Origin: Polyangiaceae bacterium
Lineage (GTDB): Bacteria; Myxococcota_A; Polyangia; Polyangiales; Polyangiaceae
NCBI GenBank assembly: GCA_013361525.1
Contig: JABFXY010000074.1
Coordinates: 1 to 64,000 of the forward strand
Reading direction: 5' to 3'
Length of the DNA stretch: 64,000 nucleotides
Shown here: positions 43,377-51,100 of the stretch, one piece after another
Layout: every line of letters starts with the position of its first letter
Position numbering within the stretch: the stretch's first letter is position 1
Position numbers and translations under genes: made by a program
Notes under the pieces: model-generated
The model's database searches: none
The model's input: only the letters and a program-made list of their open reading frames with translations
What the model was told of the DNA's origin: nothing

Positions 43377-43455
43377 AAGAGGCACCTCGGTGCGTTCGCA
43401 CGGCATCGTCGATGCAGCCACTTGGATACCCGACGTCGCGTCCAAGGAGAGCGCC

Positions 43456-44325
43456 ATGGAAACCAAACATTCGAGGCGTGTGTGGCTGGTCACCGGAGCA
43501 TCGCGCGGCATCGGCGCGGAGATCGCGAGTGCAGCGCTCGACGCCGGTGAGAGGGTCGTCGCGACGGCGCGTGATCCGAAGCGCGTCACCGAACGTTTTG
43601 GATCCAGCGACTCGGTGCTACCGGTCGCGTTGGACGTAACGAACGATTCTTCCATCAGCGCGGCGGTCGGCGCAGCAATTGCCCATTTCGGTCACATCGA
43701 CGTCCTCGTGAACAATGCGGGCTTCGGCGTCATCGGCGCCATCGAGGAGACCCCCGGCGACGTCGTCCGCAGCGTCTTCGAGACGAACGTATTCGGTTTG
43801 CTCGCCGTCACGCGCGCCGTGCTCCCTCACATGCGCAAGCGTCGCTCGGGACACGTTCTCAATCTGTCGTCGCTCGGCGGGTATCGCTCGGGACCCGCCT
43901 TCGGCATTTATTGCTCGACCAAGTTCGCTGTCGAGGCCATTTCCGAAGCGCTGCACGACGAGGTCGCCCCGCTCGGAATTGCGGTCACCATCATCGAGCC
44001 CGGCTATTTCCGCACGGAGTTTCTCGAGTCGAAGTCGGTCGTCGAGACGAAAGACATCGGCGACTACGCGGACACGGTCGGGAAGGTTCGCGATTTCGCG
44101 AAAGACGTGAGCCAAAAACAGCCCGGCGATCCCAAGCGCCTCGCGCGGGCGGTCGTCGACGTCGTCAATGCAAAACACCCGCCTCTTCGCCTCGCGCTCG
44201 GCGCCGACTGCGTGGAAGCAATCGAAGAGAAGAACGCCTTCGTCGAGCAGGAGCTCGCGGCGTGGCGCTCGCTGTCGACGTCGACGGACTTTCCAAAATC
44301 GTCAGGGTCTCCGACTACTCGGTGA
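43456..44325 (+). CDS. Short-chain dehydrogenase/reductase
   Basis: Classical SDR oxidoreductase of 289 residues. It has the Rossmann motif VTGASRGIGAEI, NNAGFG, catalytic Ser in NLSSLGG and the Tyr-x3-Lys pair in IYCSTK, so all catalytic residues are present, in contrast to the SDR-like protein at 8623. AAGGAGA lies six bases before the ATG at 43456, fixing the start. Its C-terminal extension (EELAAWRSLSTSTDFPKSS) overlaps the end of the convergent lipoprotein gene by 11 bp. Substrate class cannot be predicted beyond an NAD(P)-dependent alcohol/ketone reaction. Confidence 0.9.
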   Translation: METKHSRRVWLVTGASRGIGAEIASAALDAGERVVATARDPKRVTERFGSSDSVLPVALDVTNDSSISAAVGAAIAHFGHIDVLVNNAGFGVIGAIEETPGDVVRSVFETNVFGLLAVTRAVLPHMRKRRSGHVLNLSSLGGYRSGPAFGIYCSTKFAVEAISEALHDEVAPLGIAVTIIEPGYFRTEFLESKSVVETKDIGDYADTVGKVRDFAKDVSQKQPGDPKRLARAVVDVVNAKHPPLRLALGADCVEAIEEKNAFVEQELAAWRSLSTSTDFPKSSGSPTTR

Positions 44326-44866
44326 CGACCTTCCCCCACTTTTCCCATTGGCCTTTCTGGGCGACAGGAATGTCGTCGAGCGACCACGCGCCGTTCTTCT
44401 TTCGGAAGGAGAGGTAGTCGACGTGCGTACCGTCTTCGCCGAAGGCGACGCGGGCATTGTCACCGTCGACACGCATCTCGCCCAGCTTGCCGTCCCACTT
44501 TTGGTACGCCTTGGAGCGGCTCTGGTCCTTCTTCTCGATCGTCTCCGCGATGTACTTTTCGAGGCCGTCGCGGTGCTTCCCGAGGCAGAAGTCGGCAGCC
44601 GCCTTCGCATCACCTTTCTTAAGCGCATCCATGACGCCGGTAGCCTTTTCGCGGAGGGACGCGACGCTTCCGGGCTCGGCTCCGGCGGCTGCCTCGGCCG
44701 TCTTTTCGGGCGCGGGGGTCGCAGACGCAGCAGCCGCGTTCGAGGTGGAAGCGGCGGTCGTGGTCGCAGTGGCGGAGGACGTCGATGCGCCCGAAGAGCC
44801 CTTGTCACCGCATGCAGCGGCGAGCACGAAAGCGAGGGAAGCGAACGAGAGATGGCGAGCGTGCAT
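44315..44866 (-). CDS. Lipoprotein with Ala/Ser/Thr linker, convergent with SDR
   Basis: 183 residues with a signal peptide ending LAAAC (Cys 19) followed by GDKGSSG and a long Ala/Ser/Thr linker to about 60. The mature domain (about 70-183) has LREKATGVMDALKKGDAKAAADFCLG and WDGKLGEMRVDGDNARVAFGEDGTHVDYLSFRKKNGAWSLDDIP, resembling the DUF4878/NTF2-like fold often seen in secreted proteins that carry KKGDAKAAADF. That family link is tentative. The last 11 bases overlap the 3' end of the SDR gene on the other strand. Confidence 0.78.
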   Translation of the reverse strand: MHARHLSFASLAFVLAAACGDKGSSGASTSSATATTTAASTSNAAAASATPAPEKTAEAAAGAEPGSVASLREKATGVMDALKKGDAKAAADFCLGKHRDGLEKYIAETIEKKDQSRSKAYQKWDGKLGEMRVDGDNARVAFGEDGTHVDYLSFRKKNGAWSLDDIPVAQKGQWEKWGKVVTE

Positions 44867-44937
44867 GGCGCGGAACGTATCATCCGGTCACGACAGTCGG
44901 GAATCGCCGGCGGCAGCGTCTGGTAGGTTCCATCGCC

Positions 44938-45453
44938 ATGAGGCCAACGCGCGCGCTCCTCAACGGCATGTTCGTGTTCCATGCTGCGAGCGGATGTTCC
45001 GCAACGTCGAATACGGCTCCGAACGAGCCTGCGACAGCGCCGACACCCAAGGCGAGCGAAGCGGCGCCGGCGTCCTCGCGCTCCGATTCGCCGGCCCCGG
45101 GAGCAGACCACACCGCTTCAGCGCCGGACCCCGCATGCGCCATCGTCAAAGACTTGCAGATGGTTCAGATCGCACAGGGCAAAACCGCCCGTACCTCCCT
45201 CGATGTCGCTGTCACCTATAACGGCACCGAACACGACTCGTACGAGGGCGGTCGCACCGACACCATCGCGCTCCTCACGTTTCGCGGCATCCTCGAAAAT
45301 GGCGAGCTGACGCCGTCGGCGCTTTCGTGGCGCCCTTCTGCCCTTGCTCCGCCCACATGGACCCATCTCGGATCGATGCCGCTTTGCGTGCGGATCACCG
45401 ATGCTCGGCAACAAGGCATTACCTTGGAGTTGTTTCGAGCAAACGCGCGGTGA
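44938..45453 (+). CDS. Small hypothetical lipoprotein
   Basis: 171 residues, no recognised family. The signal peptide ends at ASGC (Cys 20), then an Ala/Ser/Pro linker to about 60. The remaining residues form one beta-rich domain (LQMVQIAQGKTARTSLDVAVTYNG, DTIALLTFRGILENGELTPSALSW, LCVRITDARQQGITLELF). It faces the 44315 lipoprotein gene across 71 bp with divergent promoters. No regulatory sequence stands out. The 3' end converges on the alcohol dehydrogenase gene. Confidence 0.68.
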   Translation: MRPTRALLNGMFVFHAASGCSATSNTAPNEPATAPTPKASEAAPASSRSDSPAPGADHTASAPDPACAIVKDLQMVQIAQGKTARTSLDVAVTYNGTEHDSYEGGRTDTIALLTFRGILENGELTPSALSWRPSALAPPTWTHLGSMPLCVRITDARQQGITLELFRANAR

Positions 45454-45472
45454 AGCTGCGCGCCACCGAACA

Positions 45473-46534
45473 TCAGTCGTAGACGATGACCGCCCGCCCG
45501 AGGAAATCTCCGCGGCCCAGTCGCTCCAAGCTCTGGTTGATGTCGTCGAACGCGACCTTGTGGATCGAGTGCTTGATGAGACCACGCTCGGCGAGCGCGA
45601 TGACCTCGGTGAGGTCGTTGTAATTGCCCCAGAATGAGCCGTGATACGACTGCTCGCGCGCGACGAACGGAAACAACGGAATGTCGATTCGATTCCCGAC
45701 CAGGCCGACCGACACGAACGCTCCCTCCGTCGCGAGAAGACCGAAACCCAGGCGAATGGTCTCTTCGGCGCCGACGCAGTCGATGATGCCGTCCACCTCC
45801 GGCCGCCCTGTCAGCTGCTCGAGCTCACTGCGAACTTGATCGACGGATTTGTCCGCAATGTTGATCGTATGGTCGGCGCCGTTGCGAACGGCCAAGTCGA
45901 GCTTGTCGTCCGAGCGCCCGAGCGCGACGACCAGCGCGCCGCCGCTGAGCAGCTTCGCATATTGAACGCCGTACGCGCCGAGTCCGCCCACCCCCATCAC
46001 CGCAACCGTCCGGCCTGGGCCGAGCACGCCCGCCTTCGCGAGCTTCTTCATGCCTCGATAAGGGGTTAGCCCTGCATCGGTGAGCGGCGCGAGCATTTCG
46101 GGCGTCAACTCGCCCTGTGCGACGCGAATCACGTGCTTCGCCTTTACCGGCATGTACTCCGCATATCCGCCGTGTGGACCGAACCCTGCCCAGCTTCCGT
46201 GCGCGCAGATTTGCTCGTTGCCTTCGTGACACTGCCGGCAAAGCGCGTCGCCCCAGCAGCCCTCGACCACGACGAGATCGCCCTCGGCGAGACCGAGGTC
46301 CTTGGGGACGGCGCTCCCCATTTTCTCGATCCACCCGGAGACCTCGTGTCCCGGCGTCGCAGGAAACGGAAGATCGAGCGAGCTTCGAAAGTAGCCGTCC
46401 AAGAGCTGGAAATCGGTACGACACATCCCGGCCGCCCCGACCTTCACCAGCACCTCGTCCGGGCCGATCTCCGGGATCGGAATGTCCTCCAACCGGAGCG
46501 GCTGCTTGTAGCCATACATTCTCGCTGCGCGCAT
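45473..46534 (-). CDS. Zinc-dependent alcohol dehydrogenase
   Basis: 353-residue medium-chain dehydrogenase. CRTDFQLLDG and PGHEVSGWIEKMG supply the catalytic zinc ligands; the structural zinc cluster is a variant with Cys in CWGDALCRQCHEGNEQIC; GVGGLGAYGVQYAKLL binds the cofactor. This pattern is similar to NAD(P)-dependent alcohol dehydrogenases with alkanol or sugar-alcohol substrates. The ATG at 46534 has GGGGAGACGCC immediately before it. The open frame continues 40 codons upstream but homology starts at MRAARMYGY. It shares a 140-bp promoter region with the LLM oxidoreductase. Confidence 0.9.
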   Translation of the reverse strand: MRAARMYGYKQPLRLEDIPIPEIGPDEVLVKVGAAGMCRTDFQLLDGYFRSSLDLPFPATPGHEVSGWIEKMGSAVPKDLGLAEGDLVVVEGCWGDALCRQCHEGNEQICAHGSWAGFGPHGGYAEYMPVKAKHVIRVAQGELTPEMLAPLTDAGLTPYRGMKKLAKAGVLGPGRTVAVMGVGGLGAYGVQYAKLLSGGALVVALGRSDDKLDLAVRNGADHTINIADKSVDQVRSELEQLTGRPEVDGIIDCVGAEETIRLGFGLLATEGAFVSVGLVGNRIDIPLFPFVAREQSYHGSFWGNYNDLTEVIALAERGLIKHSIHKVAFDDINQSLERLGRGDFLGRAVIVYD

Positions 46535-46658
46535 GGCGTCTCCCCATCGAGCGGTGGCCGGCTCCCCGAGCCGACAGGTTCGAGCAGAAACGGTGCACCC
46601 ACCGTGCCGTCCGATCACGAGGCCTTCTCGATCAGTTCGTAAGTCGGATTCCAATCTT

Positions 46659-46670
46659 GACCGAACGGTC
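46659..46670. promoter_or_regulatory. Inverted repeat GACCG-AA-CGGTC before the LLM oxidoreductase
   Basis: GACCGAACGGTC resembles operators of TetR regulators that control NADH-dependent oxidoreductases (the NemR box is similar). It ends four bases before the ATG at 46675 and is followed by TAGAAT, which could be a -10 element if translation starts at 46702. The downstream TetR gene at 47887 is the obvious candidate binder, but this is inference. Confidence 0.4.
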
Positions 46671-46674
46671 TAGA

Positions 46675-47697
46675 ATGCCTACGGATGCGTCGAGCCCAAA
46701 TATGGTCGCGCTATCCGTTCTCGATTTGTCGCCCGTCGGCGCCGGCGTGAAGCCGAGCGAAGCCATCCGTGAGTCCGTGGAGCTCGCCGCATTCGCCGAC
46801 GAGCTCGGCTATACGCGCTATTGGTTCGCCGAACATCACAACATGGCGAGCATCGCCACCTCGTCGCCCGAGGTGTTGATCGCGCATGTCGCCGCCAGGA
46901 CGAAGCGGATTCGCGTGGGTGCGGGCGGCATCATGTTGCCGAACCATACGCCGCTCCGGGTCGTCGAAATCTTTCGCACGCTCGAGGCGCTCCACCCGGG
47001 CCGGATCGATCTCGGCCTCGGTCGAGCTCCGGGGACCGATCCGGTGACGGCCGCGGCGCTCCGCCGTTCGGACGATCCCGAGGTCAACGAGCTGCTCGCC
47101 GAGCTCGTCGCGTTCGAGGACGCCCGATTCCCCGAGCAACACCCTTTCTCGAAGATCGTACCGATGCCGTCCGACGTCCGCGCCGGCACGATATGGATGC
47201 TCGGGTCGACGCTCGCGGGCGCTTCGATCGCGGCGAAGCTCGGCGTGCCCTACGCGTTCGCCGGCCACTTCGCGATGCGCTCCGCAAAAGAGGCGATCGC
47301 GCTCTACCGGCGTAACTTCGTCCCCTCCGACCGACTGAAGGAGCCCTATGCGATGTGCGCCGTCACGACCATCTGCGGAGACGATGACGACCACGCGCAA
47401 AGGCTCGCCGCGCCGATGCGGGTCGCAATCGTCAACACGCGCACCGGCAAACGCGCGCCGATCGTCTCGATCGAGGAAGCGCTCGCGCGGGTCTTCACGC
47501 CCGAAGAGCAGGCGATCGTCGACGACTTCTTCAACGGAGCGGTCATCGGTGGCCCGGCGAAAGTCCTCGATCGTCTCCCTGCCCTCGCCAAAGAGCTCGG
47601 CGCCGACGAGCTCATGTTGTCGACGCTCGTGCCGAGCCTCGATTCGCGACGCGCGTCGCTCGAGCGGATTTCGGCATTGATTCGCTCGTCCGCGTAG
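46675..47697 (+). CDS. LLM-class flavin-dependent oxidoreductase
   Basis: 340 residues of the luciferase-like monooxygenase superfamily: ALSVLDLSPVGAG at the N terminus, YWFAEHHNMASIATSSPEVLI, GGIMLPNHTPLRVVE and LGRAPGTDPVTAAALRR. These features fit the MsnO8/YhbW-like single-component group that uses FMN or F420. The in-frame ATG at 46702 matches the usual family start; the ATG at 46675 is equally possible. An inverted repeat at 46659-46670 precedes it. It is separated from the TetR gene by a 189-bp spacer containing a long imperfect inverted repeat. Confidence 0.9.
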   Translation: MPTDASSPNMVALSVLDLSPVGAGVKPSEAIRESVELAAFADELGYTRYWFAEHHNMASIATSSPEVLIAHVAARTKRIRVGAGGIMLPNHTPLRVVEIFRTLEALHPGRIDLGLGRAPGTDPVTAAALRRSDDPEVNELLAELVAFEDARFPEQHPFSKIVPMPSDVRAGTIWMLGSTLAGASIAAKLGVPYAFAGHFAMRSAKEAIALYRRNFVPSDRLKEPYAMCAVTTICGDDDDHAQRLAAPMRVAIVNTRTGKRAPIVSIEEALARVFTPEEQAIVDDFFNGAVIGGPAKVLDRLPALAKELGADELMLSTLVPSLDSRRASLERISALIRSSA

Positions 47698-47802
47698 GGG
47701 CTGTCCCAAGTTTCGGCTCGGCGTTCGACCCGGCCCGCGCTGACGCGCGCAAGTGAAGGCCGGGCCGAACGCCGAGCCGAGCGCCGAAGCTTGGACAGCC
47801 CC
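47697..47802. repeat. Long imperfect inverted repeat, possible MITE or REP element
   Basis: Arms of about 40 bases (47697-47736 and 47759-47802) pair with one extra base on the left arm and a seven-base insertion on the right, leaving a 22-base loop. The outer ends read GGGGCTGTCC/GGACAGCCCC. The left arm starts on the last base of the LLM stop codon. It could be a terminator of the LLM gene or a mobile palindrome; no target duplication is visible. A small stem CCGCCC-TTC-GGGCGG follows at 47818-47832. Confidence 0.55.
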
Positions 47803-47886
47803 TTCATTGTCACTTGGCCGCCCTTCGGGCGGACTAGCCTCGGTTCGTATCGAGACAGCTCGGTCCAATATTGATAGCGTCGCAAC

Positions 47887-48474
47887 GTGGCCCGCACCAA
47901 AGAGTTCGATGTCGAGAGGGCGCTCGACGCTGCGATCGGCGTGTTTTGGCAACACGGCTTCGACGGTACGTCGACCGACATGTTGCTCAAAGCGATGTCG
48001 ATCGGGCGGCAGAGTCTCTACGACACCTTCGGCGACAAGCGCGAGCTGTTCATTGCCGCGCTCAGGAAGTACGTCACCGACAGCACCTCCGAGCTCGTGA
48101 CGATGCTGGCTCGAGCACCTTCTCCACGCGACGGGCTCTCCGACGTCCTCGTGCACTTCGCCAAGCGTGCCGCGTCCGACGCGCGCGGTTGTTTCGGAAC
48201 CAACGCAACCTGTGAGCTCGGCACGTCGGATCCGGAAGTGAGCTCCGTCCTCGAGGGCGCGGCGGCGATCTTTCGGTCGGCCCTGTGTCGCGCGATCGAC
48301 ACAGGCAAGGCGCGGGGAGAGCTCGACGGCGACATCGACACGCGCGTCGCGGCCCGCTTCGTCGAGGCGCAGCTCGCGGGCCTTCGCGTCGCCGCGCGTG
48401 CGGGCGCCGACACGCGGACGCTCACCAACATCGCGGAGTTTGCGCTTCGAAGCTTCGATCGACGGACCACCTAG
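47887..48474 (+). CDS. TetR-family transcriptional regulator
   Basis: 195 residues from a GTG start. The N-terminal helix-turn-helix is at about 12-50 (ERALDAAIGVFWQHGFDGTSTDMLLKAMSIGRQSLYDTFGDK), followed by a C-terminal TetR domain with CFGTNATCELGTSDPEV near 105, typical of regulators that sense electrophiles or quinones. It lies downstream of the LLM oxidoreductase, whose promoter carries a GACCG-AA-CGGTC palindrome. Its own promoter lacks that exact palindrome. The likely target is the oxidoreductase, inferred from proximity and the type of site. Confidence 0.87.
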   Translation: MARTKEFDVERALDAAIGVFWQHGFDGTSTDMLLKAMSIGRQSLYDTFGDKRELFIAALRKYVTDSTSELVTMLARAPSPRDGLSDVLVHFAKRAASDARGCFGTNATCELGTSDPEVSSVLEGAAAIFRSALCRAIDTGKARGELDGDIDTRVAARFVEAQLAGLRVAARAGADTRTLTNIAEFALRSFDRRTT

Positions 48475-48548
48475 TCATCGAAAACAACCGGTTCGCGCGG
48501 CGCGCGATCGGCGATAACCCCAGACCTCGCGTGCGTTGACCTCGCAAT

Positions 48549-48578
48549 CCGGCCCGCCCTGACGGGCGAGCGGGCCGG
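48549..48578 (+). terminator. Hairpin between TetR and GlpD genes
   Basis: CCGGCCCGC (48549-48557) pairs perfectly with GCGGGCCGG (48570-48578). An alternative inner stem CGCCC/GGGCG with a four-base loop also forms, so the structure can switch. It is 75 bp after the TetR stop and is followed by a pyrimidine stretch ending CCCCTTTT. It works as a terminator of the TetR gene; an attenuator role for GlpD is possible but unsupported. Confidence 0.5.
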
Positions 48579-48632
48579 TTGCTCGCCCCTTTTGCAATAC
48601 GTGTGAGCTCTGGGGTTTCTTGTTTTCGGGTC

Positions 48633-48653
48633 GACCCAGCTGAACGCTGGGTC
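48633..48653. promoter_or_regulatory. Perfect 8-bp stem upstream of the GlpD gene
   Basis: GACCCAGC-TGAAC-GCTGGGTC forms an eight-base-pair hairpin with a five-base loop, 17 bases before the GTG start of the glycerol-3-phosphate dehydrogenase gene. It may be an operator half-pair or an RNA hairpin controlling translation. There is no direct support for either role. Confidence 0.4.
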
Positions 48654-48670
48654 TAAGACGACCCTGCCCC

Positions 48671-50305
48671 GTGTCTCTGCGCACCACCAACATCGCCCGG
48701 CTCGCTGCGTCGTCCCCGTCCGAGCCATTCGACGTCCTCGTCGTCGGCGCCGGCATCAACGGGGCAGTTTCCGCGGCCTGTCTCGCTGGGCGCGGCGCCC
48801 GCGTGGCGCTGGTCGATCGGGGCGACTTCGCGGGCTTCACCAGCCAAGAGTCGTCGAACCTCGCGTGGGGCGGCATCAAATACATGGAGTCGTTCGAGCT
48901 CGGCCTCGTGCGCAAGCTCTGTGTCTCGCGCAACCATTTGATCCGCAGCTACCCGTCGACGGTGCGCGAGATTCGATTCCTCGCGGTGCACCAGCGCGGC
49001 TTCCGTCACGGGCTGTGGAAGCTCGTCCTCGGAACGTTCTTGTATTGGCTCCTCGGGAGCTTCTTCACCAAACGTCCGCGCCGCCACTCCGTCGAGTCCC
49101 TCGCGTCGACCGAGCCGATCCTCGAGCTCTCCACGAGCGACGGCGGCTTCGAATACTCCGACGCATATTTGCACGACAACGACGCTCGCTTCGTCTGGTC
49201 CTTCATCCGAAGCGCGATGGATAATGGGTGCGCCGTCGCCAATTACGTCGAGGTCACCGACGCCAAATACGAAGGTGGCATCTGGCGTGTCGAAGCGCGT
49301 GACGTCGAGACGGGTGAGGCGCTCACCGTCCACGCGCGCTCGTTCGTGAACGCCTGCGGCCCGTTCGTCGACGCATTGAATGCCAAAGTGGGTGCGAAGA
49401 CCCGCCACCGCCACGTCTTCTCGAAGGGCATTCATCTCATCGTGCCGCGCCTCACGAAGCAGATGCGCGTGCTCACGTTCTTTGCCGACGACGGACGCCC
49501 TTTCTTCGTGATCCCCATGGGCCCGTGCTCGTCGATCGGCACCACCGATACCCCCGTCGACGAGCCGTACACCGAGCCGACCGACGACGACCGTCGCTTC
49601 GTCCTCGACAACGTCAACAAGCGACTTCGTCTGAAGAAGCCGCTCGACATGAGCGACGTCGTGGCCGAGCGATGCGGCGTGCGGCCCCTCGCCGTCGCAG
49701 CGGGCGGCTCGGAAGGCACCGATTGGATGCAGCTGTCGCGCAAACACGTCGTCGAGGTCGACGCCGAGCGCCGGCAAGTGAGCATCTTCGGCGGCAAGCT
49801 GACCGACTGTTTGAACGTCGGCGACGAGGTGGCGGACGCGCTGCGCGATCTCGATATCGCGCAACCGAACCCGCGCGCACGCTGGTACGGCGAAGCTCCG
49901 GACGAGGTGCGTGACGAGTTCCTTCAGAAGGCAGCCGCGCTCGGCCTCGACGAGATGACGTCACCTCGATCTTCGGAGGCGCTGACGACCCGCCTCTGGC
50001 GTCGCTACGGCGCCGAAGCGCTGCCGATGCTCGACGCCATCCGCGAAGACCGATCGATGGCCGAAGTGATCATCGAAGGCGCGGAGTACCTTCGGTGCGA
50101 AATCGCGCACGCAGCCCGTCGCGAGATGATCGTCGAGCTCGACGACTTCTTGCGCCGCCGCTCCAAGATCGCGCTGGTGATTGGGCGCGACGAGCTCGAA
50201 GACGCGCCCGGCCTCCGCGAAGCGTGCATCATCTTCTTCGGTGATCGCGCCGACGCCAAGATGAAGGCGTACTTCGACGCGCACCCCAGCAGCGCAAAAT
50301 CCTGA
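48671..50305 (+). CDS. glpD: Aerobic glycerol-3-phosphate dehydrogenase
   Basis: 544-residue FAD-dependent membrane-associated enzyme that oxidises glycerol-3-phosphate to dihydroxyacetone phosphate and passes electrons to quinone. The N-terminal FAD motif is VLVVGAGINGA, followed by ESSNLAWGGIKYMESFE, GGFEYSDAYLHDNDARFVW, SKGIHLIVPR and GTTDTPVDEP, all typical of GlpD. The C-terminal domain with YGAEALPML is present. The GTG start has weak spacing; a hairpin precedes it at 48633-48653. It converges on the glutathione transferase gene, separated by a strong shared hairpin at 50323-50362. Confidence 0.92.
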   Translation: MSLRTTNIARLAASSPSEPFDVLVVGAGINGAVSAACLAGRGARVALVDRGDFAGFTSQESSNLAWGGIKYMESFELGLVRKLCVSRNHLIRSYPSTVREIRFLAVHQRGFRHGLWKLVLGTFLYWLLGSFFTKRPRRHSVESLASTEPILELSTSDGGFEYSDAYLHDNDARFVWSFIRSAMDNGCAVANYVEVTDAKYEGGIWRVEARDVETGEALTVHARSFVNACGPFVDALNAKVGAKTRHRHVFSKGIHLIVPRLTKQMRVLTFFADDGRPFFVIPMGPCSSIGTTDTPVDEPYTEPTDDDRRFVLDNVNKRLRLKKPLDMSDVVAERCGVRPLAVAAGGSEGTDWMQLSRKHVVEVDAERRQVSIFGGKLTDCLNVGDEVADALRDLDIAQPNPRARWYGEAPDEVRDEFLQKAAALGLDEMTSPRSSEALTTRLWRRYGAEALPMLDAIREDRSMAEVIIEGAEYLRCEIAHAARREMIVELDDFLRRRSKIALVIGRDELEDAPGLREACIIFFGDRADAKMKAYFDAHPSSAKS

Positions 50306-50322
50306 AGCGCAATCGACGTGCG

Positions 50323-50362
50323 CCGAGCGACGCCGGTGCAGGACTGCACCGGCATCGCTCGG
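50323..50362. terminator. Bidirectional terminator-like hairpin between GlpD and GST genes
   Basis: 18 base pairs with one mismatch (CCGAGCGACGCCGGTGCA at 50323-50340 with 50345-50362) enclose a four-base loop GGAC. It lies between the convergent stops at 50305 and 50369 and would end transcription from both sides. No long T-run follows on either strand. Confidence 0.6.
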
Positions 50363-50368
50363 GCTTCG

Positions 50369-50992
50369 TTACGCCTGCCGCCGGTAATGCACGTACTCCT
50401 CCCGCGCTCGCGCGACGGCCGGTCTGTCGGTCATACGCGCACGCCACGCGACGAGGTTCTTCGGCGGCGCCTCGAGCGTGCCGCTTTCGAGCGTCTTTGC
50501 GGTCGCCGCATAGAGCTGAATGTCGGCAATGCTGAATTCACCCGCGAAGAAGCTCGCATCGCCGAGCAGCTCGCCGAGGACGTGGCCGACGTGCTGCACC
50601 TTCACGCGAAGATCTGTGATGCGCGGCAAATTGCGCTCGGCCTCCGGCCTGAAGAGCTCGCCGAAGAGCCCCTGTCCGCCGACGGTCGGGCTCAAGATCG
50701 CTGCCTCGACGAACATCGCCTGAAGCATCTTCGAACGTCCGGCGTTGCTCGATGGCATGAGCTTGTTGTGCTTTTCGGCGAGATACAGCGCGATGGCGCC
50801 CGATTCGGAGAGGCGCACCTCGCCGTCTTCGATGGCCGGCGCAAAACCGGTCGGAAACTTCGCGCGGTAAGCCGCACTCTGCAGTATCGGCCTGTCGACC
50901 GACCGCTGCTCGAACGGGATGCCGAGCTCGTAGAGAAGAATCTTCGTCTTGAGGCAGTTCGGGGATGCGTCGAAGTCGTGAACGATGAGCAT
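50369..50992 (-). CDS. Glutathione S-transferase-like protein
   Basis: 207 residues. The N-terminal thioredoxin-like domain (MLIVHDFDASPNCLKTKILLYELGI) carries a CxxC-free SPNCLKTK motif, with the cis-Pro site in FAPAIEDG and SESGAIALYLAEKHN. The C-terminal helical domain follows to the end. The ATG at 50992 is preceded by AAAGGACACCCC. It is divergent from the ECF-SnoaL sigma gene with 108 bp between. It could detoxify electrophiles, and possible control by that sigma factor is only positional. Confidence 0.85.
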   Translation of the reverse strand: MLIVHDFDASPNCLKTKILLYELGIPFEQRSVDRPILQSAAYRAKFPTGFAPAIEDGEVRLSESGAIALYLAEKHNKLMPSSNAGRSKMLQAMFVEAAILSPTVGGQGLFGELFRPEAERNLPRITDLRVKVQHVGHVLGELLGDASFFAGEFSIADIQLYAATAKTLESGTLEAPPKNLVAWRARMTDRPAVARAREEYVHYRRQA

Positions 50993-51100
50993 GGGGTGTC
51001 CTTTCCCCTGCCCAGACGATCCCGACCGCTCGCGGGATACGCCGACGGTCATCGCGTATCCTTTTCCCCGGCGGGCTCGTCCTTGGGCTCGGGAGAGCCC

